From assembly GCA_027033555.1 (NCBI GenBank), contig JALVLE010000068.1, positions 1-5,628 on the forward strand: 5,628 nt of DNA, read 5' to 3'. The notes beneath the pieces were generated by a model. The model was not told the DNA's origin, searched no databases, and saw only the letters and a program-made list of their open reading frames with translations. This stretch comes from Caldifarciminota bacterium (GTDB lineage: Bacteria > Hydrothermota > Hydrothermia > UBA1063 > CAJXJZ01). The position numbers and the translations under genes are program-made. This document shows, piece by piece, positions 1-5,628 of the stretch (the first letter of the stretch is position 1; each line of letters opens with the position of its first letter).

Positions 1-470
1 AATTGTTTTTTCGCCTCTTTTGAGGTAAATGCCTTTCTGTAAGGTCTATCCTCCGTAAGAGCAGCATAGGCATTGCAAACTGCAAGTATTCTAACCTCAA
101 GGGGAAGTGAAAGAGAAGGGATACCATCAGGATACCCTTTCCCATTTACATATTCATGATGCCATCTTGCCCACTGGGCATGGCTCCGCAATGTATCTAT
201 CTTTGAAATCAACTTCTCGCTATAAACAGGATGCTCTTTCATTATCGCAATTTCTTCACTTTCAAGGTGCCTTGGTTTGGTAAGTATCATCTCTGGTATG
301 ATTATCTTCCCTATGTCGTGAAGAAAAGCGATATAGTAAAGTTCATCACTGTACACACCCATAGCCTGAGCAACTTTTCTGGTATATTCAGCCACTCTGT
401 AGCCGTGTCCGAGAAGCTCAGGAGATCTGAGTTCAGGGATAATGGACAAAAGTTCAACCCACTTTCTCAT
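1..470 (-). CDS. HD-GYP domain cyclic-di-GMP phosphodiesterase-like protein (C-terminus cut by window edge)
   Basis: HD-GYP proteins are metal-dependent cytosolic hydrolases that typically break down cyclic di-GMP; some act on other cyclic dinucleotides. I translated 156 codons from the ATG at 470-468 to the window edge. Visible signatures in order are GHGYRV (residues 21-26, His22), HDIGK (51-55), the EHP histidine (His80), paired histidines His104-His105, and NGKGYPDG (109-116) holding the GYP motif. EDRPYR follows at 140-145. The usual D-x-F/Y-D-A segment reads CNAYAAL (132-138), so the Asp expected as a metal ligand is Asn133. No receiver, GAF or membrane segment precedes the domain, which starts almost at the N-terminus, so this is a stand-alone HD-GYP protein. 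The frame is open upstream to a TAA at 519-521 but holds no ATG, GTG or TTG, so 470 is the first usual start. It is transcribed divergently from the DAK2-DegV gene. Family assignment is firm; substrate and activity are inferred. Confidence 0.93.
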   Translation of the reverse strand, partial: MRKWVELLSIIPELRSPELLGHGYRVAEYTRKVAQAMGVYSDELYYIAFLHDIGKIIIPEMILTKPRHLESEEIAIMKEHPVYSEKLISKIDTLRSHAQWARWHHEYVNGKGYPDGIPSLSLPLEVRILAVCNAYAALTEDRPYRKAFTSKEAKKQ

Positions 471-479
471 AGTTACAAC

Positions 480-508
480 ATAATAAAACCACTTCTTTGA
501 CCAGTCAA
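480..508 (-). promoter_or_regulatory. Sigma70-type promoter of the HD-GYP gene
   Basis: Read on the minus strand, the -35 box is TTGACT (508-503) and the -10 box is TATTAT (485-480), with exactly 17 bases between. Each differs from the consensus (TTGACA, TATAAT) by one base. Only 9 bases separate the -10 box from the ATG at 470, so the start of transcription is predicted 1-5 bases before the ATG. That leaves essentially no leader and no room for a ribosome binding site. Confidence 0.72.
497..508. repeat. Inverted repeat TTGAC-CA-GTCAA made by two abutting -35 boxes
   Basis: Five-base arms at 497-501 and 504-508 flank a 2-base centre. The dyad axis lies between 502 and 503, and both promoters have their -10 boxes 17 bases out from their -35 boxes, so the whole promoter pair is symmetric about this point. 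The symmetry is explained by the two -35 elements; it could also serve as an operator, but nothing in the sequence demands that. Confidence 0.6.
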
Positions 509-525
509 GGATTTGAATTTAGAAT
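497..525 (+). promoter_or_regulatory. Sigma70-type promoter of the DAK2-DegV fusion gene
   Basis: The -35 box is TTGACC (497-502) and the -10 box is TAGAAT (520-525), with a 17-base spacer. Each differs from consensus by one base. Six bases (526-531) separate the -10 box from the ATG at 532, so transcription should begin at or next to the A of the start codon, giving a leaderless mRNA. The -35 box abuts the -35 box of the opposite promoter (503-508), and the two form an inverted repeat. Confidence 0.74.
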
Positions 526-531
526 ATATCT

Positions 532-2322
532 ATGGCCGAAAGAAAGAGGTTTTTAAAGGGTTCAGATTTTGCAAGGGGCATATTAACAGCTATAGCAAAC
601 CTGCTAAAAAAAAGAGAATACCTTAATTCCATAAATGTATTCCCTGTACCAGACGGTGATACAGGCTCAAACCTATCACACACCTTAAAAGGAGCCGCAC
701 CTGCCCTTATTGAAGCTGGGGAACAATTGAAGCTATGTGAGGTTGTAAAACGCTTTTCAGAAGCACTTGTGCTGGAAGCAAAAGGAAATTCAGGGGTAAT
801 ACTCTCACAGTTTTTCATAGAATTCCAGCAGGCAATAAGAGGAAAAGAGACAATAAGCCCAGAAGAATTTGCAGAGGCCTTAAATAGAGCAGTAGATAAC
901 ACTTACAAAGCGGTGGAAAACCCTGTTGAAGGTACAATACTTACTGTTATGAAAGATTCTGCAAAGGCGGCTATGGAGGCTGCCAGAAAATCCAGCGATT
1001 TTGTAACACTCCTTGAACATGTCTATCACAAAACCAGAAAATCTCTTGAAAAGACAAAAAAAGCCATGCTCAAACTCAAGGGAAAGGAAGTGATAGATGC
1101 TGGTGCATTTGGTTATTTTTTGCTTATTGAGGGGCTTTACAAGTACTTTAAAGAGGGACATTATGAAATGCCAGATATTGATTTTGAGGACGAGCAAAAA
1201 AGGAGCGATTATATAGAACAGGAAGAAATAAAGGAACGATACTGCACTGAGGCGGTTGTAGAAGGAGAAGGGCTATCCCAGAAGAAATTAAAATTTTTGC
1301 TTGCAGCACTTGGGAGTTCTTTAATAGTGATGGGTGCAGGTAAACTCTTTCACGTACACGTGCACACAAACTGGCCTGATAAAGTTTTTGAAATACTTAA
1401 AAAAGAGGGGAGAATTCTTAAGAAAAAAATTGATGACATGATTGAAATGAACCAGGCTACTCAAAAAAAGGAGCTTGGAATCGTAGTGGATTCTGCATCT
1501 GACTTTCCTCTTGACCTTGCCCACGAACACGACATTTACATTGTACCCCTTACGATATTTATAGATGGAACCGCCTACAAAGAGGGGGTTGATATAAAAA
1601 GAGAAGAGATAACAAGGATGATTTTGGAAGAAAAACATGATATTAAAACCTCTCAACCAACGCCTCATGACTTCAGGCAGGCGATAGAAAGAGCCTTTGA
1701 GAAATATAAAAATGTACTTATCATAACTCTTTCTTCTAAACTATCAGGTACCTTTGGAGCAGCCCAAATAGCCCAGAAAAGCTTTGGTAATAAAATGCAC
1801 AATATTTATGTATTTGATTCAAGAATGGCATCACTCGGAGAAGCGCTTCTCGCCTTGAGAGCAAGAGAAAAAGCTGAAGAAGGGTATTCTCTTAAAGAAA
1901 TAGTCGCTTATCTTAATAAACTTGTTACCTATTCTAAATACCTGCTTGTTGTGGGAAATCTAAAGGCACTTGTAAAACGTGGAAAAATAGGTAAAATCAG
2001 CGGAGCAATTGGGACATATTTTAAAATAAAACCTATTTTAACATTTGATGAGTCCGGAGCTCTATATGCGGAGGAAAAAGTAAGAGGCATTGATAGAGCT
2101 ATTGAAAAGATGGTGGAGATCCTGGAAAAAAGCTTAAAAAGAGGCTGGACATATGACTTTGGCTTTACACACTTTGCTTTTGAGGAGGGGGTGAAAAAAT
2201 TAGAGGAGTTAGTTTTAAATAGATTTTCAGTCCATACCACCATTAAAACCTGGGCATCTCCGGTAATAGGCGCCTACACAGGCCCTAAATCAGTGGGAGT
2301 GGTTGCAATACCACGTATTTAG
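532..2322 (+). CDS. DAK2-DegV fusion protein, predicted single-chain fatty acid kinase (FakA-like plus FakB-like)
   Basis: In the known system FakA phosphorylates a fatty acid held by a separate FakB (DegV family), giving acyl-phosphate for phospholipid synthesis. This 596-residue cytosolic protein appears to hold both parts. Residues about 10-205 are the DAK2/DhaL kinase: NVFPVPDGDTGSN (35-47, metal-binding Asp41 and Asp43), AKGNSGVILSQ (83-93), NPVEGTILTVM (130-140) and VIDAGAFG (187-194). Residues about 235-308 match the FakA middle domain, with Cys238 and HVHVHTN (274-280) at places I recall as zinc ligands in FakA. Residues about 313-596 are a full DegV domain: VVDSASD (318-324), TSQPTP (373-378), SSKLSGT (401-407, Ser405), DSRMASLG (429-436) and KIKPIL (498-503). 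The usual FakA C-terminal domain, a DegV-like fold without lipid as I recall it, is replaced by this apparently lipid-binding type. An in-frame stop at 520-522 and no other Met before 140 fix the start. There is no Shine-Dalgarno. Lys485 sits where GGRI Arg is usual. Domain calls are firm; the kinase role is inferred. Confidence 0.92.
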   Translation: MAERKRFLKGSDFARGILTAIANLLKKREYLNSINVFPVPDGDTGSNLSHTLKGAAPALIEAGEQLKLCEVVKRFSEALVLEAKGNSGVILSQFFIEFQQAIRGKETISPEEFAEALNRAVDNTYKAVENPVEGTILTVMKDSAKAAMEAARKSSDFVTLLEHVYHKTRKSLEKTKKAMLKLKGKEVIDAGAFGYFLLIEGLYKYFKEGHYEMPDIDFEDEQKRSDYIEQEEIKERYCTEAVVEGEGLSQKKLKFLLAALGSSLIVMGAGKLFHVHVHTNWPDKVFEILKKEGRILKKKIDDMIEMNQATQKKELGIVVDSASDFPLDLAHEHDIYIVPLTIFIDGTAYKEGVDIKREEITRMILEEKHDIKTSQPTPHDFRQAIERAFEKYKNVLIITLSSKLSGTFGAAQIAQKSFGNKMHNIYVFDSRMASLGEALLALRAREKAEEGYSLKEIVAYLNKLVTYSKYLLVVGNLKALVKRGKIGKISGAIGTYFKIKPILTFDESGALYAEEKVRGIDRAIEKMVEILEKSLKRGWTYDFGFTHFAFEEGVKKLEELVLNRFSVHTTIKTWASPVIGAYTGPKSVGVVAIPRI

Positions 2323-2329
2323 CTTTAGC
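2323..2329. other. 7-base convergent intergenic gap without a recognisable terminator
   Basis: The TAG of the plus-strand fusion gene (2320-2322) and the TAG of the minus-strand mannosylglycerate synthase gene (2332-2330) face each other across 7 bases. No GC-rich hairpin followed by a T-run is visible in the gap or close by on either strand. The nearest candidate is a 5-bp stem at 2299-2314 followed by only a short GTATTT, which is too weak to call. Transcripts from both sides probably run into the opposite gene or end in a factor-dependent way. Confidence 0.6.
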
Positions 2330-3499
2330 CTACACTTTGGAAAGCCTCCTTGAGCGGAAAAACTTTATCATCCTATGTAATATCTCAAGCGCTCTATCCG
2401 GATCATGAATGGCAATTTCAGCATGGTTTAACACCCTTAAAACCCACAACTTAAAAAGGACCCTTCTCCAAGCCTTGATGTTAAAATCAAATTTTTCCAT
2501 GAGTACATCGTAAACCTCGTACCACATATCTATATCCATGAAAGTGTAATCTGCGCCATGAACTGCATCAAACACCTTCTGGCTTATATGCTCCGGGAAA
2601 TACCTCTTAACTATTTCCATCATCTCCTGTGACCAGCCCTCTTTAAATTCCTTAATACTTCCTTCAATATCAAATGCCACTCTTGTCTTATACTCTGCAG
2701 GTACAAGCTCAACCCTGTCTTTTTCATAAACCATTCCACTGGTATCTATTTTAAGGCCCTTATTTTCCTTAATAATATTAAAACATTCAACAGCCATTGT
2801 TTCCAGATCACTGAGTTTTCCGTATAACTTGTGGTCCTTTCCCTCTTTTATGTACACTTCATATAGTTTTACATGATACCGGGCAAATGCAATGGTTAAA
2901 GCGGTATCTATAGACCAATCGCTTGCGTCCCGTACAAGACTATCAACAATTAATTTCTGTGTAATTTCTCTTGTCATTCCAAGTTCTCCCCCAAGGGGCT
3001 GTTCTATATCCGGCAGGATGGTCTCCGGCCAAGTATAGGCAAACCCTGTACGAGTAATGTTCCAGGTAACCATGGCGTCTGTATAGGCTCTTGGATAAAA
3101 GCATCTCGCAACGTCATAGCCATCATCAAGTCTCTTTTGCACTCTATCAATCCAGCTCTTATTGAAAGACTTTATATCTGCATCGTAGAAATGAAGATAC
3201 TCTGCATCTGTGTTTTTTACAAAATATTCTATAGCTGTATTCATTCCATCCCCTTTACCCGGTCTTTTGCTACCTATTCTTTTTTGAGTAAATATATGAA
3301 TCCTTGAGCGCTCATCTTCTGAAAGGGTATCAACAAAGGCCTTTATTCCTTTATATGTTTCATTTTCACTATGCCCTGCAAGCAACACATCCTTAACCCT
3401 TTCATGAGAGAGAGCTTCTTTTATATTGCGTGCAAATACATTGACATCCTCTTTCTTGAAGGGGAAACACACTGCTATGTTTTTTTGCCGCTTTTCCAT
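2330..3499 (-). CDS. mgs: Mannosylglycerate synthase, glycosyltransferase family GT78
   Basis: The enzyme transfers mannose from GDP-mannose to D-glycerate with retention, making the compatible solute 2-O-alpha-mannosyl-D-glycerate in one step in the cytosol. The 389-residue product strongly resembles the Rhodothermus marinus enzyme as I remember it, and is close to its length. Blocks in order: nucleotide-sugar fold start VCFPFK (10-15), RPGKGDGMNTA (79-89, Lys82), HFYDADI (103-109, metal-binding Asp106 and Asp108), PRAYTDAMVTW (136-146, glycerate-site Arg137, Asp141, Thr145), IEQPLGGEL (165-173), SDWSID (193-198, Asp198) and EGKDHKLYG (219-227, metal ligand His223, Tyr226). All match the recalled R. 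marinus residues with a constant offset of six. FKLWVLRVLNHA (349-360) belongs to the family's helical C-terminal part. The ATG at 3499-3497 is chosen for its AGGAGG; an upstream ATG at 3556 would overlap bamA and add residues the family lacks. It lies 20 bases after bamA and is probably co-transcribed. Substrate range beyond GDP-mannose is unknown. Confidence 0.93.
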   Translation of the reverse strand: MEKRQKNIAVCFPFKKEDVNVFARNIKEALSHERVKDVLLAGHSENETYKGIKAFVDTLSEDERSRIHIFTQKRIGSKRPGKGDGMNTAIEYFVKNTDAEYLHFYDADIKSFNKSWIDRVQKRLDDGYDVARCFYPRAYTDAMVTWNITRTGFAYTWPETILPDIEQPLGGELGMTREITQKLIVDSLVRDASDWSIDTALTIAFARYHVKLYEVYIKEGKDHKLYGKLSDLETMAVECFNIIKENKGLKIDTSGMVYEKDRVELVPAEYKTRVAFDIEGSIKEFKEGWSQEMMEIVKRYFPEHISQKVFDAVHGADYTFMDIDMWYEVYDVLMEKFDFNIKAWRRVLFKLWVLRVLNHAEIAIHDPDRALEILHRMIKFFRSRRLSKV

Positions 3500-3504
3500 A
3501 CACG

Positions 3505-3512
3505 CCTCCTTT
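3505..3512 (-). promoter_or_regulatory. Strong Shine-Dalgarno site (AAAGGAGG) of mgs
   Basis: On the minus strand AGGAGG (3510-3505), extended to AAAGGAGG, lies 5 bases before the ATG at 3499. This is near-ideal spacing and decides the start in favour of 3499 over the upstream ATG at 3556. The site sits inside the 20-base bamA-mgs gap and fits translation of an internal operon gene. It contrasts with the two genes at the left, which have no such site. Confidence 0.88.
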
Positions 3513-3519
3513 AAAAAGG

Positions 3520-5628
3520 TTAGAACTGGGTTCCAAACTGGATATGGGGTACCCACTTCCCTCCCTTATTATCAAAACCATAAGCAAGATCAAATCCAAC
3601 TATGCCAAGCATTGGCATCTCCATCCTTACCCCCACCCCGGCACCTTTTTTAAGCACAAATGGCCTCATGTATGATGAATTTTTCCAGGCATTGCCTGCA
3701 TCAAAAAACACAAGACCGTACATGGTCTCACTGAATCTGTATCTGAGTTCCAAAGTAGTGATTAAAAAATCCCTGCCTCCAACATTGTAGCCATTTTCAT
3801 ACGGTCCCACGCTCCTGAGTTCATACCCCCTCAGACCAAAAGGCCCAACATCACCAAGAAAAAACCTCTCATAAAACGGAACATCTTCCGCACTCTTTAG
3901 ACCAACAACGCTTCCCGCAAATCCCCTGAGTGCCAGAATCACTTTCTTTTTGTAATTAAAAAGCTGAGACCTTTCTACTGTAATTTTTCCAAAATTTGCA
4001 GTGCCGAGAAGCGGTCCACCTGCAAGCTTGAGGCTCACAACTGTCCTCTCACCACTCATGGCATTAAATGACCTATCCCTTGTATCTCTTGTAAAGGAGA
4101 GGGTAAGCGCAGAGGTAACAGTAGGTTTTCCGCTCGTCCACTCAGCGTACTCTGGAAGCTTTTTAAGCTCTTCTGGAATATCTAAAAGCCTTGTTTTATC
4201 CAGTGAATATCCGTATCCAATATAGTTATAATCACTTATAATCCTCTCCCTGTACCCTACCTGAAAACCCTCTTTTTGCTCTGTATAATTGGGCAGATAC
4301 CTTGTAGTATAAAATACTGACCCTGAGAAAGAACGTCGCTTCCCACCTATCCATGGCACAGTATAATTCAGAGATACATTTCTCCTGTGCGAACCATACT
4401 CCACCATTCCACCTACTGTCTGTCCTTTTCCAAGAAAATTGGGTTCCTGTATCTGAAAATAAAATGAAAGCCCATCAATTTCAGAATAAGTAGCCCCAAG
4501 ACCTAATTGCCCGGTTGACTTTTCCTCAACCTTGAATGTAACATCAATTTGTGAGGAATCTTGTGTATTGGTCAAATCCATCATTACACTGCTAAAGTAA
4601 TTCAAGTAATAAAGATTTCGCTGTGACCGGATGGCCATCTTCCTTGAAAAATACTCTCCCGGGAAAAGGTACAGCTCTCTTCTTATTACTTCATCATACG
4701 TTTTGGTATTGCCTTCTATGTTTACCTTTCTTACCCTCACACGTACACCTTCATGGATATATACAATAAAATTCACAGTATCACCTACGATACTATCCTG
4801 TGGTATAGCGGCTGCATAAATATATCCAGAATCTGCATATATTCCCTGTATATTTTCAAGGCTTTTCCTCAGCCTCTTTAGCGAATAAACCTTTCCAGGT
4901 TCCAATGTCCATAGTGCATTAAGCACCCTGCTGTTTATCACTTTATTTCCAACAAACTTTACATCCCCGGTAATGTATTTTTTACCTTCTGTAAGATAAA
5001 TGCGGATAATTATGTCCTTGCCTTTTCTGTCTATTCGGAAAGAGTCCACCTTTGCATTCATATACCCTCTGTTTTTGTAGTATTCCTCTATTCGTTCCAT
5101 GTCCTTTTCAAGCTCATCTTTCTTTAACTTTCCCGAGCGCAAAAAACCTCTCGGCTTATTCTTCATTTTTGAAATGAGCTTTTTGTCCTTTATAGCCCTG
5201 TTCCCGTATATTTCTATTCTTTTAATTCTTGCTTTGGGTCCCTCTTTTATGTTAAAAACCACATCAGTCACACAACCTTTTCTATTCTTATAGCTATAGG
5301 TAACCTCTGCATACGGATACCCCTTTTCAGCATATCTTTCTTTGATATAAGAGACGGCTTCCATCAAAAGTGCATCAGAAACCGGCTCTCCTCTTTTCAC
5401 AGGGAAGCTGGCTATTACCTTTTCCTCTGCATTCTCACCTGTACCTTCTGTTTTTTTCTTCTCCTCCATTATATCCTTTGCTTTCAGTTTTTTATTGCCT
5501 TTAAAAATTATGCTATCTACCCTGGGATTCTCATAAACTGTAAAAAATACATCAAGGGTGTCTCCGCTTCTTCTTGCCTTTACAACCACCTGCGAAGCGA
5601 AGTTTCTGGCAATAAGGCTTTTTATGGC
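3520..5628 (-). CDS. bamA: Outer-membrane protein assembly factor BamA (N-terminus cut by window edge)
   Basis: BamA is the Omp85-family barrel that folds and inserts outer-membrane beta-barrel proteins. The window holds 702 codons and a TAA stop; the frame stays open to the right edge, so the signal peptide and start of POTRA 1 are missing. In fragment numbering: end of POTRA 1 at 1-36, POTRA 2 about 37-134, POTRA 3 135-218, POTRA 4 219-297, POTRA 5 298-372, then a barrel at about 373-702. POTRA repeats show the usual strand plus G-N turn (FKGNKK, IYGNRA, FVGNKV, IEGNTK). The barrel has EPNFLGKGQ (395-403), TRDTRDRSFNAMSGERT (513-529) and the L6 motif GLRGYE (598-603, Arg600). It ends in a terminal Phe (HIQFGTQF), the normal outer-membrane sorting signal. 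Five POTRAs favour BamA over three-POTRA TamA. The GTG at 5589 is not the start, since the 13 codons before it also read as POTRA 1. POTRA 2 has a charged insertion at about 57-75. mgs follows in the same direction. Confidence 0.95.
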   Translation of the reverse strand, partial: AIKSLIARNFASQVVVKARRSGDTLDVFFTVYENPRVDSIIFKGNKKLKAKDIMEEKKKTEGTGENAEEKVIASFPVKRGEPVSDALLMEAVSYIKERYAEKGYPYAEVTYSYKNRKGCVTDVVFNIKEGPKARIKRIEIYGNRAIKDKKLISKMKNKPRGFLRSGKLKKDELEKDMERIEEYYKNRGYMNAKVDSFRIDRKGKDIIIRIYLTEGKKYITGDVKFVGNKVINSRVLNALWTLEPGKVYSLKRLRKSLENIQGIYADSGYIYAAAIPQDSIVGDTVNFIVYIHEGVRVRVRKVNIEGNTKTYDEVIRRELYLFPGEYFSRKMAIRSQRNLYYLNYFSSVMMDLTNTQDSSQIDVTFKVEEKSTGQLGLGATYSEIDGLSFYFQIQEPNFLGKGQTVGGMVEYGSHRRNVSLNYTVPWIGGKRRSFSGSVFYTTRYLPNYTEQKEGFQVGYRERIISDYNYIGYGYSLDKTRLLDIPEELKKLPEYAEWTSGKPTVTSALTLSFTRDTRDRSFNAMSGERTVVSLKLAGGPLLGTANFGKITVERSQLFNYKKKVILALRGFAGSVVGLKSAEDVPFYERFFLGDVGPFGLRGYELRSVGPYENGYNVGGRDFLITTLELRYRFSETMYGLVFFDAGNAWKNSSYMRPFVLKKGAGVGVRMEMPMLGIVGFDLAYGFDNKGGKWVPHIQFGTQF

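Noticed and set aside
231..500. Plus-strand 89-codon open frame opposite the HD-GYP gene
   Set aside because: It lies antisense to a clearly recognisable HD-GYP domain, resembles no family I know, and has no ribosome binding site.
606..613. Run of eight A in the fusion gene as a programmed frameshift or slippage site
   Set aside because: The kinase domain reads through it intact in one frame, and no alternative product or downstream stimulatory structure is evident; A-runs are common in Lys-rich AT-rich genes.
1351..1365. CACGTACACGTGCAC repeat/palindrome
   Set aside because: It codes for the conserved HVHVH segment of the FakA-type middle domain, so the alternating pattern follows from the protein sequence.
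2267..2276. Perfect 10-base palindrome TAGGCGCCTA
   Set aside because: It is inside the conserved DegV C-terminal coding sequence, is isolated, and is not followed by a T-run, so neither an operator nor a terminator is supported.
2299..2314. GTGGT-TGCAAT-ACCAC hairpin near the end of the fusion gene as a terminator
   Set aside because: The stem is only 5 bp and is followed by GTATTT rather than a T-run on the plus strand; the minus strand also lacks a T-run.
3500..3556. Upstream in-frame ATG at 3556 as the start of mannosylglycerate synthase
   Set aside because: It would add 19 residues with no family counterpart, overlap the 3' end of bamA, and ignore the perfect AGGAGG 5 bases before the ATG at 3499.
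5587..5589. GTG at 5589 as the start of bamA
   Set aside because: The frame continues to the window edge and the 13 extra codons (AIKSLIARNFASQ) read as normal POTRA 1 sequence; a signal peptide would also be expected and is not seen after the GTG.

Overview
The window carries four protein-coding genes and almost no non-coding DNA. Two are complete: a fatty-acid-kinase-like DAK2-DegV fusion and a family GT78 mannosylglycerate synthase. Two run off the ends: an HD-GYP phosphodiesterase at the left edge and an outer-membrane BamA at the right edge. No tRNA, rRNA, CRISPR, insertion sequence or prophage signal was seen.

Likely source (inference): a diderm bacterium, because BamA has a full outer-membrane barrel, and probably a thermophile. 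The thermophile reading rests on mannosylglycerate synthesis, Lys/Glu-rich proteins, Arg coded mostly by AGA/AGG, frequent ATA for Ile, and very tight gene packing. The base composition is AT-rich. The phylum cannot be fixed from this window; a deep-branching thermophilic lineage is plausible.

Layout: 1-470 (minus) is an HD-GYP domain protein cut by the left edge. Bases 471-531 are a divergent promoter region whose two -35 boxes abut with dyad symmetry. Bases 532-2322 (plus) encode the DAK2-DegV fusion, joining a FakA-type kinase and a FakB-type fatty-acid carrier in one chain. After a 7-base convergent gap, 2330-3499 (minus) encodes mannosylglycerate synthase. It lies 20 bases downstream of bamA (3520-5628, minus, 5' end outside the window), and the two probably form one operon.

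Expression logic: both genes read from the divergent promoters appear to be leaderless, with the predicted transcription start at or within a few bases of the ATG and no Shine-Dalgarno sequence. The internal operon gene mgs instead has a perfect AGGAGG at good spacing. The shared promoter could make transcription of the HD-GYP gene and the lipid kinase mutually exclusive. No wholly new system is evident. The most distinctive points are the symmetric promoter pair, the single-chain fatty acid kinase, the rare GT78 enzyme downstream of bamA, and an HD-GYP domain with an altered metal-ligand position.
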